DNA of 34,496 nucleotides from an uncultured Lachnospiraceae bacterium. GTDB taxonomy: Bacteria > Bacillota > Clostridia > Lachnospirales > Lachnospiraceae. The notes under the pieces were generated by a model. It was given only the letters and a program-made list of their open reading frames with translations. It was not told the origin of the DNA and searched no databases. This document shows, in pieces, positions 24,606-33,206 of the stretch (positions are counted from its first letter, which is position 1; each line of letters begins with the position of its first letter). The position numbers were made by a program, and so were the translations under genes. The stretch lies in contig CATLGW010000029.1 in NCBI GenBank assembly GCA_949948715.1, positions 1-34,496 on the forward strand, in the 5' to 3' direction.

Positions 24606-26135
24606 ATGAAGAAATATTTGCTTTTTGATCTGGACGGAACCCTTACGGACCCCAAGGTAGGAATCACCACCTGCGCCCAGTATGCGCTGGGATTCCTTGG
24701 CATAGAGGAACCGGATTTGGACAAGCTGGAGCACTTTATCGGACCGCCCCTGCGGGACAGCTTTATGGAAAGCTACGGCATGACTTCACAGCAGGCGGAG
24801 GAGGCGGTGGTGAAGTACAGGGAGCGTTTTCAGGACAAGGGTATGTTTGAGAACGAGATCTATGAAGGAATCCCTCAGATGCTCAAGCTCCTGCAGTCCA
24901 AGGGGATGTATCTTGCGGTGGCCTCCAGCAAGGCGGAGGTGTATGTCCTTGAAATTTTAAAGCATTTTCAGATAGACAAATATTTTAAGGCTGTGGTGGG
25001 CAGCGAGCTGGACGGCAGGAGAACCTCCAAGGAGGAAGTGGTGCGGGAGGCCCTTCTTCGTCTGGGGGAAGGACAGCCTGTGGACGCCTCCCAGGTCTAC
25101 ATGATCGGGGACAGGAAGTATGATGTGGAGGGCGCCAGAGCCCTCGGCATAGAGTCCGTGGGCGTCACCTACGGATACGGGGGCATGGAGGAGCTGAAGG
25201 AGGCCAAGGCCGACTATATCGTTCGCTCCGTGGAGGAGCTGCAGAAGTTTCTGCTTCGGGAAAGCGAGGAAATCCTGGCAGCTCAGGCCGGACCAAAGAA
25301 AAACCCCATGTACCAGAGGCTGTGGACCATGCTGTACTGCTTTATGATGTTTATGCTGGTGAAGAATGTGGCCATGTACGCCTTAAGCTGGCTGTTGGTG
25401 GAGCTGGGGGCGGGGATGAGCGGCCCTATTGCGGATTTTCTGGTGATTAAGGATGCGTCCGGGGAGCTGGTGGGCTACACGGGGAATGCTTCCACGCTGA
25501 TGTCGGCGGTGGGTTTTTTGGCGGGAAGCCTTCCGGTGTGGCCCACGGCGAAGCTGCTGCTCCAAAAGACCAAAGAGGACACCAGGCTGTCCCATTTAAA
25601 GAGGGAGCCCTGGCAGAGCTATCTGCTTCTGGGGCTGGCGGCAGTGGGAGCCGTAATCGGGCTGAACCTGCTTCTGGAGCTGACGGGCGTCACCGACAAG
25701 TCGGAGGCTTATCGGGCGGTGGTGGAGGATCAGTATTCCGCCTATTTCCTCATCGGCCTTGTCTGCTACGGCGTGATTTCCCCCGTGGCGGAGGAAATAC
25801 TGTTTCGCGGGGTGATTTTTGCCTATATGAGACGTTTCCTGGATATAAAACTGGCCCTGGTCCTTTCGTCAGCGCTCTTTGGCTTTTATCACATGAATGC
25901 GGTGCAGGGGATTTACGCTTTTCTCATGGGCTGTCTCATCGCCTACGGCTATGAGTATTTCGGGAGCTTCCGGATGGCGGTTGCGGTGCATATGCTCTCT
26001 AATCTGCTCTCCTATACTTTGTCCTACACGGGGGTGGCGGTCTCCGGATTTGTCTGCTGGCCTGTGTGTGTGGCTTTCCTGGCGTTGGGGGCGGGCAGTA
26101 TCTTTCTGCTGAATCAAAAGAAAAGAATATTTTAG
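24606..26135 (+). CDS. HAD phosphatase fused to a CPBP intramembrane protease
   Basis: The protein is 509 aa with two domains in one frame. Residues 1-225 are a phosphoglycolate-phosphatase-like HAD hydrolase: FDLDGT (Asp8, Asp10), AVASSK, Lys142 and MIGDRKYDVEGA. A first hydrophobic segment begins near 240. Residues about 240-505 are membrane-spanning and contain the CPBP (CAAX/bacteriocin-processing type) motifs: PVAEEILFRG (Glu396, Glu397, Arg401), FGFYHMN (His429) and VHMLSN (His462). All catalytic residues of both domains look intact. CPBP members cleave or modify substrates in the membrane, sometimes for peptide maturation or immunity. The substrate of this fusion is unknown. It starts four bases after greA and is followed 13 bp later by a glycosyltransferase. 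Confidence 0.9.
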   Translation: MKKYLLFDLDGTLTDPKVGITTCAQYALGFLGIEEPDLDKLEHFIGPPLRDSFMESYGMTSQQAEEAVVKYRERFQDKGMFENEIYEGIPQMLKLLQSKGMYLAVASSKAEVYVLEILKHFQIDKYFKAVVGSELDGRRTSKEEVVREALLRLGEGQPVDASQVYMIGDRKYDVEGARALGIESVGVTYGYGGMEELKEAKADYIVRSVEELQKFLLRESEEILAAQAGPKKNPMYQRLWTMLYCFMMFMLVKNVAMYALSWLLVELGAGMSGPIADFLVIKDASGELVGYTGNASTLMSAVGFLAGSLPVWPTAKLLLQKTKEDTRLSHLKREPWQSYLLLGLAAVGAVIGLNLLLELTGVTDKSEAYRAVVEDQYSAYFLIGLVCYGVISPVAEEILFRGVIFAYMRRFLDIKLALVLSSALFGFYHMNAVQGIYAFLMGCLIAYGYEYFGSFRMAVAVHMLSNLLSYTLSYTGVAVSGFVCWPVCVAFLALGAGSIFLLNQKKRIF

Positions 26136-26148
26136 CGGAGGGCGGTCT

Positions 26149-26949
26149 ATGGTGAAATTTTCGATCATTGTGGTCTGCCTGAACCCGGGGGAGGGGCTGA
26201 ACCGCACGCTGGACAGCATACTGGCCCAGACCTACGGGGAGTATGAGGTGGTGGTGAAGGACGGCGGCAGCAGCGACGGTTCCCTGGAGGATATGAGAGG
26301 GGATACCCGTATTCGGCTGTACAAAGAGCCGGATACGGGTATTTATGACGCTATGAATCAGGCGGTAAGGTATGCGGAGGGAGACCTCTTCCTGTTTCTG
26401 AACTGCGGAGATATTCTCTACGACGGGATGGTTCTGGAGAGGACCGCGAAACGGGCTGAGGCATCGTGGGCTGACAGGGAGAGCCTGGTGCTCTACGGGG
26501 ACACCTACGGTGCGAAACGGCGGGTGATGATTGCTTCCCCGCAAAAGATCGACGGTATGGCCTGCTTTCGGAATATCCCCTGTCATCAGTCCTGTTTCTA
26601 CAGTGCGTCGCTGTGCCGGGAGAAGTCCTATGACACGACATACCGGATCAGGGCGGATTACGATCATTTCCTGTGGTGCTATTATGTGAAGGGAGCCCGG
26701 ATGGAATATATGGGATTTCCGGTTTCCTCCTACGAGGGAGGGGGATTTTCCGAGGCCCGGGAAAACAGGAGGCAGGATCTGCGGGAGCATAAGCGGATCA
26801 CCTCCGCCTACATGAGGCGGAGGGAGCTTTTTTGTTACAATCTATTCATGTTTTGTACGTTGGCCCCCGTAAGGAGATTCCTGGCGGAGAACCGTTTTTT
26901 TGCCGGGGGGTACCATTGGCTGAAGGGGCGTATCCGGCATATTACGTAA
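26149..26949 (+). CDS. Family 2 glycosyltransferase
   Basis: The protein is 266 aa with a GT-A fold. The N-terminus FSIIVVCLNPGEGLNRTLDS and DGGSSDGS (residues 38-45) form the nucleotide-binding part. DTGIYDAMNQAV followed by LFLNCGDILY supplies the metal/donor-binding region, a pattern seen in GT2 enzymes of cell-surface polysaccharide assembly. It has no clear membrane segment and probably acts on a lipid-linked or surface glycan at the cytoplasmic face. GGAGGG lies six bases upstream of the ATG. The donor and acceptor cannot be inferred. The MraY-like gene nearby could supply a lipid-linked acceptor, but this is speculative. Confidence 0.88.
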   Translation: MVKFSIIVVCLNPGEGLNRTLDSILAQTYGEYEVVVKDGGSSDGSLEDMRGDTRIRLYKEPDTGIYDAMNQAVRYAEGDLFLFLNCGDILYDGMVLERTAKRAEASWADRESLVLYGDTYGAKRRVMIASPQKIDGMACFRNIPCHQSCFYSASLCREKSYDTTYRIRADYDHFLWCYYVKGARMEYMGFPVSSYEGGGFSEARENRRQDLREHKRITSAYMRRRELFCYNLFMFCTLAPVRRFLAENRFFAGGYHWLKGRIRHIT

Positions 26950-27025
26950 TTTTTTTAGGTATTATGGGCCAATGTCCGGTTGTTGCACCGGAGGGATACC
27001 GGGATAAGGAGGGAAATCGGTACAG

Positions 27026-27841
27026 ATGATAAAGATTCCTGCGAAAAATTTTTCTCTGTCTCAGATCTGCGAGTCGGGGCAGTGCTTTCGGATGCGGCAG
27101 ATTGACGGCGGCAGATACGGGCTTGCCGCCCGGGACCGGTATCTGGAACTTTCCCAGGAGGGGGAGGAAATCCTCTTTCACTGCCCGGAGGAGGAATATG
27201 AGCTGGTCTGGCGGCAGTACTTTGATCTGAGTACGGACTACGGGGCGTTTATCGCCTCCGTGGATGCCGGGGACGCTTATTTAAAAGCCGCTGCGGCCTA
27301 TGGAAGCGGCATTCGCATTTTGCGGCAGGATGTCTGGGAGACCCTTATCAGTTTTATTGTCTCCCAGCAGAACCATATTAAGAGAATTAGAAAATGCATA
27401 GACCTGCTGTGTCTCAGATACGGGGAGGAGAGGGAGACCGGGGAGGGAGTCCGCTACCATGGGTTTCCCAGTCCCCGGCGGCTTTCTCTTGCTTCGCTGG
27501 AGGAGCTGTACGAGTGTAATCTGGGTTATCGAAGCCGTTATGTGCGGGAGACGGCCCGGAGCATTGCAGCGGGAGAGGTGGATTTGGAGGGGCTTGGGGC
27601 CTTAAACCGCGAGGAGGCCGCCGCCGAGCTTAAGAAGCTATGCGGCGTGGGAGAGAAGGTGGCGGACTGCATCTGTCTGTTTGGTCTGCATCACATGGAT
27701 GCCTTTCCCAAAGACACACATATCAACAGGGTGCTGTGTGAGCGGTATCCGTCGGGCTTTCCCTCTGAGCGGTATGCGGGATGCGCAGGGGTGATGCAGC
27801 AGTACATATTTTATTATGATTTGTCATGGTCCCGGGCGTAA
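27026..27841 (+). CDS. ogg: 8-oxoguanine DNA glycosylase (OGG1 type)
   Basis: The protein is 271 aa and removes oxidised guanine from DNA, also nicking at the abasic site. The N-terminal beta domain begins FSLSQICESGQCFRM. The helix-hairpin-helix is LKKLCGVGEKVADCI with catalytic Lys211, and FPKDTHI supplies catalytic Asp230. FIVSQQNHIKRI is the usual OGG core helix. Order and spacing match eukaryotic and clostridial OGG enzymes. AAGGAGGG lies 12 bases upstream of the ATG, a rather long spacing. It is the third base-excision-repair gene in the window, after the exonuclease III and 3-methyladenine glycosylase genes. Confidence 0.95.
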   Translation: MIKIPAKNFSLSQICESGQCFRMRQIDGGRYGLAARDRYLELSQEGEEILFHCPEEEYELVWRQYFDLSTDYGAFIASVDAGDAYLKAAAAYGSGIRILRQDVWETLISFIVSQQNHIKRIRKCIDLLCLRYGEERETGEGVRYHGFPSPRRLSLASLEELYECNLGYRSRYVRETARSIAAGEVDLEGLGALNREEAAAELKKLCGVGEKVADCICLFGLHHMDAFPKDTHINRVLCERYPSGFPSERYAGCAGVMQQYIFYYDLSWSRA

Positions 27842-27904
27842 GCTGCCCGGATGTTATGGGAGGCGTGCCGCGCCGCGCCGTCTGCGGGGAGGATTGGGTG
27901 AAAA

Positions 27905-28810
27905 ATGGTAAGTCGTCTGTTGGGGATGGTGTATATTTTGATGAACAGGGGCACCGTGACGGCAAGGGAGCTGGCAGAGCGCTTTGAGGTGTCTGTGCGC
28001 ACCGTCTACCGCGACGTGGAGGCTCTCGGCATGGCGGGAATCCCGGTCTATGCCAGGCAGGGGAAGAACGGCGGAATCAGCCTGATGGAGCAGTTTGTGC
28101 TGGACAAGCGGCTGATTTCAGGCCGGGAGCAGACGCAGATCCTGGCGGCCCTGGCAAGCCTGGAGGAGACGGGGGCACAGGAGGGGGAGACCCTGCGGAA
28201 GCTGGCGGAATTGTTCCATGCGGAGCCGGTGAACTGGGTGTCCATCGACTTCTCCGACTGGAGCGGCAGGAGGCAGGAGCTGTACCGGCAGATCAAGGAG
28301 GCCGTGCTGGGCAGATATGTGCTGCAGTTTGACTACTATGGTCAGCGCTGCGACATGAGCAGCAGGAGGGTGGAGCCGACGCAGCTTCTGTTCAAGGAGT
28401 ATACCTGGTATCTGAGGGCATACTGCAGAACCTGCCAGGATATGAGGCTGTTTAAGCTGCTTCGGATGAAGCGGGTGGAGATCACCCGGGAGCATTTTGA
28501 ACCCAGGCAGGAACAGGAGCGGGCTCCTGAAAAAGAGCAGATACCGCTCTCCCGGGAGGAACTGCCGGAGATTGTGATGCGGGTCAGCAAAAGCGAAGCC
28601 TACCGGGTGTATGACCGCTTTGAGGAGGAGGAGATTACGGTCCTGCCAGAGGGGGATTTTGAGATTCGATTCAGATATATCCTGGACGACTGGGTATACG
28701 GTTTGATTCTGTCCTTCGGGGCATCGGCCAGGGTGATGGAGCCGGAGTGGGTGAGAAGGGAAGTAGGGCGTCGGATCCGAGCCATGGCGGAGCTGTACCC
28801 GGCAGAGTAG
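27905..28810 (+). CDS. HTH-WYL transcriptional regulator (YafY family)
   Basis: The protein is 301 aa. Residues 1-60 form a DeoR-type winged helix (TARELAERFEVSVRTVYRDV). The middle holds a WYL domain (about 145-215) with YYGQRCDMSSRRVEP and the name-giving TWYLRAYC, then a C-terminal WCX-like extension. WYL regulators bind nucleic acid or nucleotide ligands and often control DNA damage or phage-defence genes. Here the target is unknown. It comes 63 bp after the OGG gene and may be cotranscribed. It is the last GC-rich gene before the AT-rich block starting near 28,830. Confidence 0.9.
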   Translation: MVSRLLGMVYILMNRGTVTARELAERFEVSVRTVYRDVEALGMAGIPVYARQGKNGGISLMEQFVLDKRLISGREQTQILAALASLEETGAQEGETLRKLAELFHAEPVNWVSIDFSDWSGRRQELYRQIKEAVLGRYVLQFDYYGQRCDMSSRRVEPTQLLFKEYTWYLRAYCRTCQDMRLFKLLRMKRVEITREHFEPRQEQERAPEKEQIPLSREELPEIVMRVSKSEAYRVYDRFEEEEITVLPEGDFEIRFRYILDDWVYGLILSFGASARVMEPEWVRREVGRRIRAMAELYPAE

Positions 28811-29165
28811 CGCCTATTTCTCGTATTCCATGGAACGCTTTGTGGTACACAACTTCTAAGCAAAAATCTGACACTCATTTCAAAAAATATTTCTGTTATA
28901 TCATACTGCCTGCATGATAGCATCAAAAATGGGACAGAACAGTGTCTGACCCATTTCAAAATCATCATTCTTACACCACATTGTCCCAACTTTCTGCAAG
29001 GGTGCGATTTACTGTGCTTTCTGCATATCGGCAGACCGTCAATATATATCCAAGCTTAAGTAGAATTTTATTGTTGACGGAAATTTCGTTGAGTAAATCG
29101 CTCTATAAATTTTTCAATGACTGTGCTAATGTTTAGTTGTACGTATCCATTGGAGGAGACGCTGT
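28811..29165 (+). other. Gene-free, AT-rich junction region
   Basis: These 355 bp hold no supported gene. Two imperfect copies of TCTGAC-(A/C)C-CATTTCAAAA start at 28867 and 28945. They could be remnants of a mobile element or a decayed gene, but I cannot assign them. A 13-bp near-palindrome ACGGAAATTTCGT at 29077-29089 lies about 75 bp before the TetR gene and is a possible operator. Composition changes from GC-rich to AT-rich across this region. Confidence 0.5.
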
Positions 29166-29750
29166 ATGACAAGGAAAGAACAAAAGGAAGCCAGAAAAAT
29201 ACAAATTATTCAGGCTACATTGGATTTATTCGTGGAACGGGGATACTACGGAACCAAAACAAGCCAGATATCCAAGAGGGCAGGAATTAGCGAAGGGCTG
29301 TTGTTCCATTATTTTCCTACGAAGGAAATTCTGTTAGAAAAACTGGTAAATATCGGTTTGGATGGAATGCGTATGCCAATGCAGATCAAGGCAAAAAATG
29401 GTCTTGATTTTTTTTATCAATTTACAAAAATGTTGTTTATGCAAGTGGGAAAAAATGCTTTTATAGCAAAAATGTTTGTATTTATGGGGTATGTGGTGCG
29501 GGCTGAGGACATACCGGAGAAGCTTCGTAAGCTGGCAGCTTCGGTAGACACGATTGCGTTTTGTCAAAGCTGGGTGGAGGCAGGGCAGAAAGACGGAAGC
29601 ATTCGTAAGGGAGATGTCATGGCACTGTCGAATATGTATTGGTGTGCCATACATGGAATTATGGAACAGTATGCTTTGCATCCGGAAATTCCGCTGCCGG
29701 AACCGGTATGGATGGTAGGTATGCTGCAAAATGACAAAGAACTAATGTAG
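29166..29750 (+). CDS. TetR/AcrR-family transcriptional regulator
   Basis: The protein is 194 aa with TTGGAGGAG upstream of the ATG. Residues 8-55 are the TetR helix-turn-helix: IIQATLDLFVERGYYGTKTS, QISKRAGISEGLLFHYFPTK. The C-terminal helices form the ligand-binding and dimer part and are not assignable to a ligand. The FAD oxidoreductase gene follows 31 bp later on the same strand, so the regulator probably controls its own operon in response to a small hydrophobic compound (inference). The base composition is much more AT-rich than the chromosome to the left, consistent with transfer. Confidence 0.92.
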   Translation: MTRKEQKEARKIQIIQATLDLFVERGYYGTKTSQISKRAGISEGLLFHYFPTKEILLEKLVNIGLDGMRMPMQIKAKNGLDFFYQFTKMLFMQVGKNAFIAKMFVFMGYVVRAEDIPEKLRKLAASVDTIAFCQSWVEAGQKDGSIRKGDVMALSNMYWCAIHGIMEQYALHPEIPLPEPVWMVGMLQNDKELM

Positions 29751-29781
29751 AATAAATAGTTTTTTATGGAGGAAAACATTT

Positions 29782-31290
29782 ATGGAGGAAAGCAAAAAGA
29801 AAATCGTAATCGTAGGCGGCGGCATCGCCGGACTGTCAGCAGGAATTTATGGAAAGCTGGCAGGTTATGACGTGGATATTTATGAAAAAAATCCCGTTGC
29901 CGGTGGGCAGTGTATGGGGTGGAACCGGAAAGGCTGCCATATTGACAATTGTATTCATTGGCTTACCGGAACGAAAAAAGGGACAGCTCTCCGCAAAGTA
30001 TGGGAAACGGTTGGAGCATTGGATGAACATTCGGAATTTGCAGAATCTGACAGCTTTTATACGAGCATCAAGGGGGATTTGCAGGTAACGCTGTGGAAGG
30101 ATTTAGAGAGGACGAAGGCAGAACTTCTCGAATTGTCCCCTGAAGATGAAACGGAGATAAAAAAATTTGTGGAACATGTGAAATACGCAATGGAATGTGA
30201 AATACCAGCCGAAAAGCCTATGGATGCTATGGGAATCATCGATTATATCCATATGGGTGCTTCCATGGCAGATATGCCAAAGGTGATGAAAGAATACGGC
30301 TCCATTGATTTAGCGGAGATGTCCGGAAGGTTTAAACATCCTGCATTGAAAGCGCTGTTTACAGATTATTTGCCCAAAGAATATGTTGCAAGTTCATTTC
30401 TCGTTTCTTATGCCACTATTGCATCTGGTAATGGTGAAATTCCAACAGGCGGTTCTTTGGCAATGGTAAACCGAATGGTGAAGCGATTTCAGCAGTTGGG
30501 CGGTAATTTGTACTGCAATGCGCCGGTTTTTCGGATTTTGTTAAAAAACAAAAGAGCAATAGGGATTGAAACAGCAGATAAAAAGACAGTGTTGGCGGAT
30601 TATGTAATTTCATCAGTGGATACTATGGAGATGTTTGGTAATTTAATCGGTAAACAGTGTATGGACGCTAAATGGCAGTCCTGTTATGCGGATAATGAAA
30701 AATATCCTCTTTTTAGCTCTGTTCAAGCAGCATTTGTGGCAGAGCAGGAAGCGTATCATGGGAAAGGAACTATTTTCTTCGACTGCCTTCCTTTTGAAAC
30801 AGGAGGAAAGAAAGTGGAGAGAATTTCAGTGAAAAGTTATGAATATGAACCTGAATTTGCTCCGGCAGGGAAAATGGTACTTCAAGTAAATGTCCCACAA
30901 TTTGATAAGGAATATTTATACTGGAAAGGGCTGACAAAGGAGGAATATGAGAGCCAGAAAAAGGCGGCGGTAAAGGCAATAGAGGAACGATTGCTGACGC
31001 AGTTCCCCGGTCTTCAGGGACATATGGCATTTCTTGATTGCTGGACACCGGTTACTTACGAACGGTACTGTAACGCATACCATGGAGCATATATGGGATT
31101 CATTACGAGAAAGGGTGTAAAGTCGTTTCGAGTAAAAGGAATATTAAAGGGGGTAAAAAACCTGTATATTGCCAGTCAGTGGATTATGGCGCCGGGAGGA
31201 CTTCCGGTAGCGGTAACGGCAGGAAAGTTTGCAGTGTGGCGGATTGCCCGAAAAGATAAAAGAATGATTCAAAATTCTTTTTCACAATAA
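29782..31290 (+). CDS. FAD-dependent oxidoreductase, phytoene desaturase (CrtI)-like
   Basis: The protein is 502 aa. The N-terminal dinucleotide-binding motif VIVGGGIAGLSAGIYGKLAG is followed by VDIYEKNPVAGGQCMGW. The C-terminal FAD-contact segment NLYIASQWIMAPGGLPVAV is typical of the CrtI/COG1233 group. These enzymes oxidise or isomerise double bonds in isoprenoids, retinoids or fatty acids. No carotenoid genes are nearby, so the substrate is unknown; a lipid or xenobiotic is equally possible. TATGGAGGAAAAC precedes the ATG. It is operonic with the TetR gene and followed by a terminator. Confidence 0.88.
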   Translation: MEESKKKIVIVGGGIAGLSAGIYGKLAGYDVDIYEKNPVAGGQCMGWNRKGCHIDNCIHWLTGTKKGTALRKVWETVGALDEHSEFAESDSFYTSIKGDLQVTLWKDLERTKAELLELSPEDETEIKKFVEHVKYAMECEIPAEKPMDAMGIIDYIHMGASMADMPKVMKEYGSIDLAEMSGRFKHPALKALFTDYLPKEYVASSFLVSYATIASGNGEIPTGGSLAMVNRMVKRFQQLGGNLYCNAPVFRILLKNKRAIGIETADKKTVLADYVISSVDTMEMFGNLIGKQCMDAKWQSCYADNEKYPLFSSVQAAFVAEQEAYHGKGTIFFDCLPFETGGKKVERISVKSYEYEPEFAPAGKMVLQVNVPQFDKEYLYWKGLTKEEYESQKKAAVKAIEERLLTQFPGLQGHMAFLDCWTPVTYERYCNAYHGAYMGFITRKGVKSFRVKGILKGVKNLYIASQWIMAPGGLPVAVTAGKFAVWRIARKDKRMIQNSFSQ

Positions 31291-31316
31291 TAAATCAAGC
31301 AGAGCACTAAGCCGGG

Positions 31317-31353
31317 AAAGCGTTTGTTGGAAGAAAACCATCGAACGCTTTTT
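31317..31353 (+). terminator. Terminator of the TetR-oxidoreductase operon
   Basis: AAAGCGTTTG pairs with CGAACGCTTT (one G-U pair). The inner arms TGG/CCA extend the stem, and the run ends in CTTTTT. It lies 27 bp after the oxidoreductase stop. Confidence 0.65.
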
Positions 31354-31423
31354 ACGCATTTTACAATACACTGCCGATCCCCGCCAGTCCTGACTTCGTT
31401 TCAGATACGGTGATGTATTAGAA

Positions 31424-31626
31424 ATGGAGGACAGGAAATTGACAGAAAAAGAAGAAAAAGAAGATAAAACGGTGCGGCAGTTTGTGCGATATTGCCGTAC
31501 TGCCTTCACCTATGAAAAACTGAACTATTACAATGAACGGAAACACAGGGCAATGCGGCGTCTTAGCTCCAGATTCTGGCGTCCGAGCTCTCTGACAGGC
31601 TCCTGCGGGAAATTTTTATAAGTTGA
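31424..31626 (+). pseudogene. Broken sigma-like regulator of conjugative-element type
   Basis: The frame from ATG 31424 begins with a charged head, then VRQFVRYCRTAFTYEKLNYY and NERKHRAMRRLS. This strongly resembles the N-terminus of the small sigma-70-like proteins carried by integrative conjugative elements of Firmicutes. After about residue 47 it runs into an unrelated Arg/Ser-rich tail and stops at 65 aa, while intact relatives are about 130-150 aa. A neighbouring frame continues plausibly with LQILASELSDRLLREIFIS to a stop at 31624-31626, so a single-base frameshift plus 3' loss is likely. No strong ribosome binding site is seen. It is probably a scar of a mobile element that brought the AT-rich block. 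Confidence 0.55.
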
Positions 31627-31695
31627 CGTGCTGATGTCAGGTTTGATTTATTATAATAAGCCTGTAATCACACAAAAGGAATGGAGGAAAAGAAA

Positions 31696-31959
31696 ATGGA
31701 AATGAAATTTTGTCAGAGCTGCGGGATGCCTGTGACGGAGGAGTTGTACGGAACGGAACAGGACGGCGGCAAAAACGGCAGATATTGCCTGTACTGCTAT
31801 AAGGACGGGGCCTTCACAAGCGATTGTACCATGGAGGAGATGGCGGACTTCTGCGCGCCCATAGAGGTGAAGGACGGCCGCAGCAGTACGGTGGAGGAGG
31901 CAAAGGAAAAACTGATGGCACATTTTGCCACGCTGGAGCGGTGGAAGGAGAAGGCGTAA
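31696..31959 (+). CDS. Small zinc-ribbon protein (Zn_ribbon_2 type)
   Basis: The protein is 87 aa from ATG 31696, chosen because GGAGG lies eight bases upstream; an ATG at 31681 has no such site. It starts MEMKFCQSCGMPV, and a second pair of cysteines in YCLYCYKDGAF completes a four-Cys zinc ribbon. TMEEMADFC follows. This order is the standard form of the putative zinc-ribbon family widespread in anaerobes. The function is unknown; DNA or protein binding is plausible. The coding sequence is GC-richer than the block to its left, marking the return to chromosomal composition. The 153 bp after it are AT-rich and hold no recognisable gene. Confidence 0.88.
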   Translation: MEMKFCQSCGMPVTEELYGTEQDGGKNGRYCLYCYKDGAFTSDCTMEEMADFCAPIEVKDGRSSTVEEAKEKLMAHFATLERWKEKA

Positions 31960-32112
31960 AGCGTTTTTTGAACCTATTATAGAAGCTAATTCATAACGAA
32001 AATACATACCGAAAATTGTGTAAAAAGCAAATATAGAGTTGCGGGAAATATTATAATATGTTAAGATAATATACGGAATTATAACATTATAATTGTGTAG
32101 GAGGTATGATTT

Positions 32113-33177
32113 ATGAAACGTCTAAGAGTATTGGTATCTGTCATTATCGCAGTATCGCTTTGTCTGGGGATGACTGTCACGGCATTTGCGGAGGAGCGGA
32201 CGGTTCTCAGTGAAGGGGAGGAGGCCTCGCTGTCCGAGGTTTTGAACGGGGTTGAATTTCAGAAGGATATGCTGGGCCTGTCCCATGTGGATTTTTACGA
32301 TCTACAGCTTGGAGAGCCGGTGCAAACCTATGAGTACATAAGGGACGGCTTTGAGCCCGGGAGGGTCCTGTATCCCATTTTGTACCATGGAGAGCTGATC
32401 CTGTGGGCCATAGAGCAGGATGGGATGTTCCAGGTTACCACCGCCTTTGTGAGCCGGATAGCAGACCGGATTGACACGGAGGAGCCGTACACTGTCGTCT
32501 ATGACCGAAACAGCGCATATTTGTATGCGGGGGGCAAATTTACTCTTCTGGGAACTTCAGAGATGGAGGAGGAGGCCCGTTCCGTGCTGGATCCCGAAGC
32601 GATGCCCGAAGCAGAGTTTTTGGAGACATCCGTTCTCTCCGGTCGGGAGCAGCTTGATTATACGGCCGATACCGCCAGGGAGCAGAGGTACTATGCGTGC
32701 GATGTGGGCAACGTGGCCCAGCCGGTTGGCTCCGCAATCTGCTGGGCTGCAACAGTGGCCTGTATCGTGAACTACTGCAAGGGGACGGCTTTGACTGCCG
32801 AGGGCGTGGCGAAGGAATATTTTGGCACGCTGGACAACCCTAACCAGGGGCTTAACACTTACTATATCCCGGGGGTTCTGTCCCGTTATGAGGTATACTA
32901 CTCCTATAAGGAGCAGGCGCCGTCGGACGATGATATAATGCACAATATTATAAATGATTATCCTATTTATGGCGGATGGACAGGTGCTCTGCCAAGTGGA
33001 GAGAATAAAGGTCACGGAACCTGTATTTACGGAATAGACATTTTGGGCAGCTATATCTATATTATGGACCCGGAGATCGGCTTTACTTCCGCATCATTTA
33101 ACGGCAGCGCCTATAGCTATGCGGGAGCGCTCTCCACAACCCTGACATTGGATCGGGCTATCTGCGAGGAATGGTAG
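32113..33177 (+). CDS. Secreted papain-like (C39-like) cysteine protease
   Basis: The protein is 354 aa with AGGAGG nine bases upstream of the ATG. Residues 1-26 are a classic signal peptide (basic start, hydrophobic core, AFA before the cut), so it is exported. A pro-region or accessory domain of about 165 residues follows. The catalytic domain has Gln203 (oxyanion hole), Cys210 in AICWAA, His301 in KGHGTC and Asp319 in YIYIMDPE. This is the Gln-Cys-His-Asp/Asn order of papain-like enzymes such as C39-like and staphopain-type proteases. Its last 24 codons (from about 33,101) recur downstream in each unit of a 602-bp tandem array. The next gene codes for a small membrane-anchored protein that could be its inhibitor, receptor or target. 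The substrate is unknown. Confidence 0.85.
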   Translation: MKRLRVLVSVIIAVSLCLGMTVTAFAEERTVLSEGEEASLSEVLNGVEFQKDMLGLSHVDFYDLQLGEPVQTYEYIRDGFEPGRVLYPILYHGELILWAIEQDGMFQVTTAFVSRIADRIDTEEPYTVVYDRNSAYLYAGGKFTLLGTSEMEEEARSVLDPEAMPEAEFLETSVLSGREQLDYTADTAREQRYYACDVGNVAQPVGSAICWAATVACIVNYCKGTALTAEGVAKEYFGTLDNPNQGLNTYYIPGVLSRYEVYYSYKEQAPSDDDIMHNIINDYPIYGGWTGALPSGENKGHGTCIYGIDILGSYIYIMDPEIGFTSASFNGSAYSYAGALSTTLTLDRAICEEW

Positions 33178-33206
33178 ACCGGTAACGGAGGAATTTTCTA
33201 TTTGAC

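Noticed and set aside
26930..26960. Terminator after the glycosyltransferase gene (ATTACGTAAT followed by T run)
   Set aside because: The palindrome is short and AT-rich with no real loop; stability is doubtful, so it was not listed.
32040..32112. Promoter of the protease gene
   Set aside because: The region is AT-rich with several TATAAT-like strings but no -35 box at good spacing; choosing one would be arbitrary.
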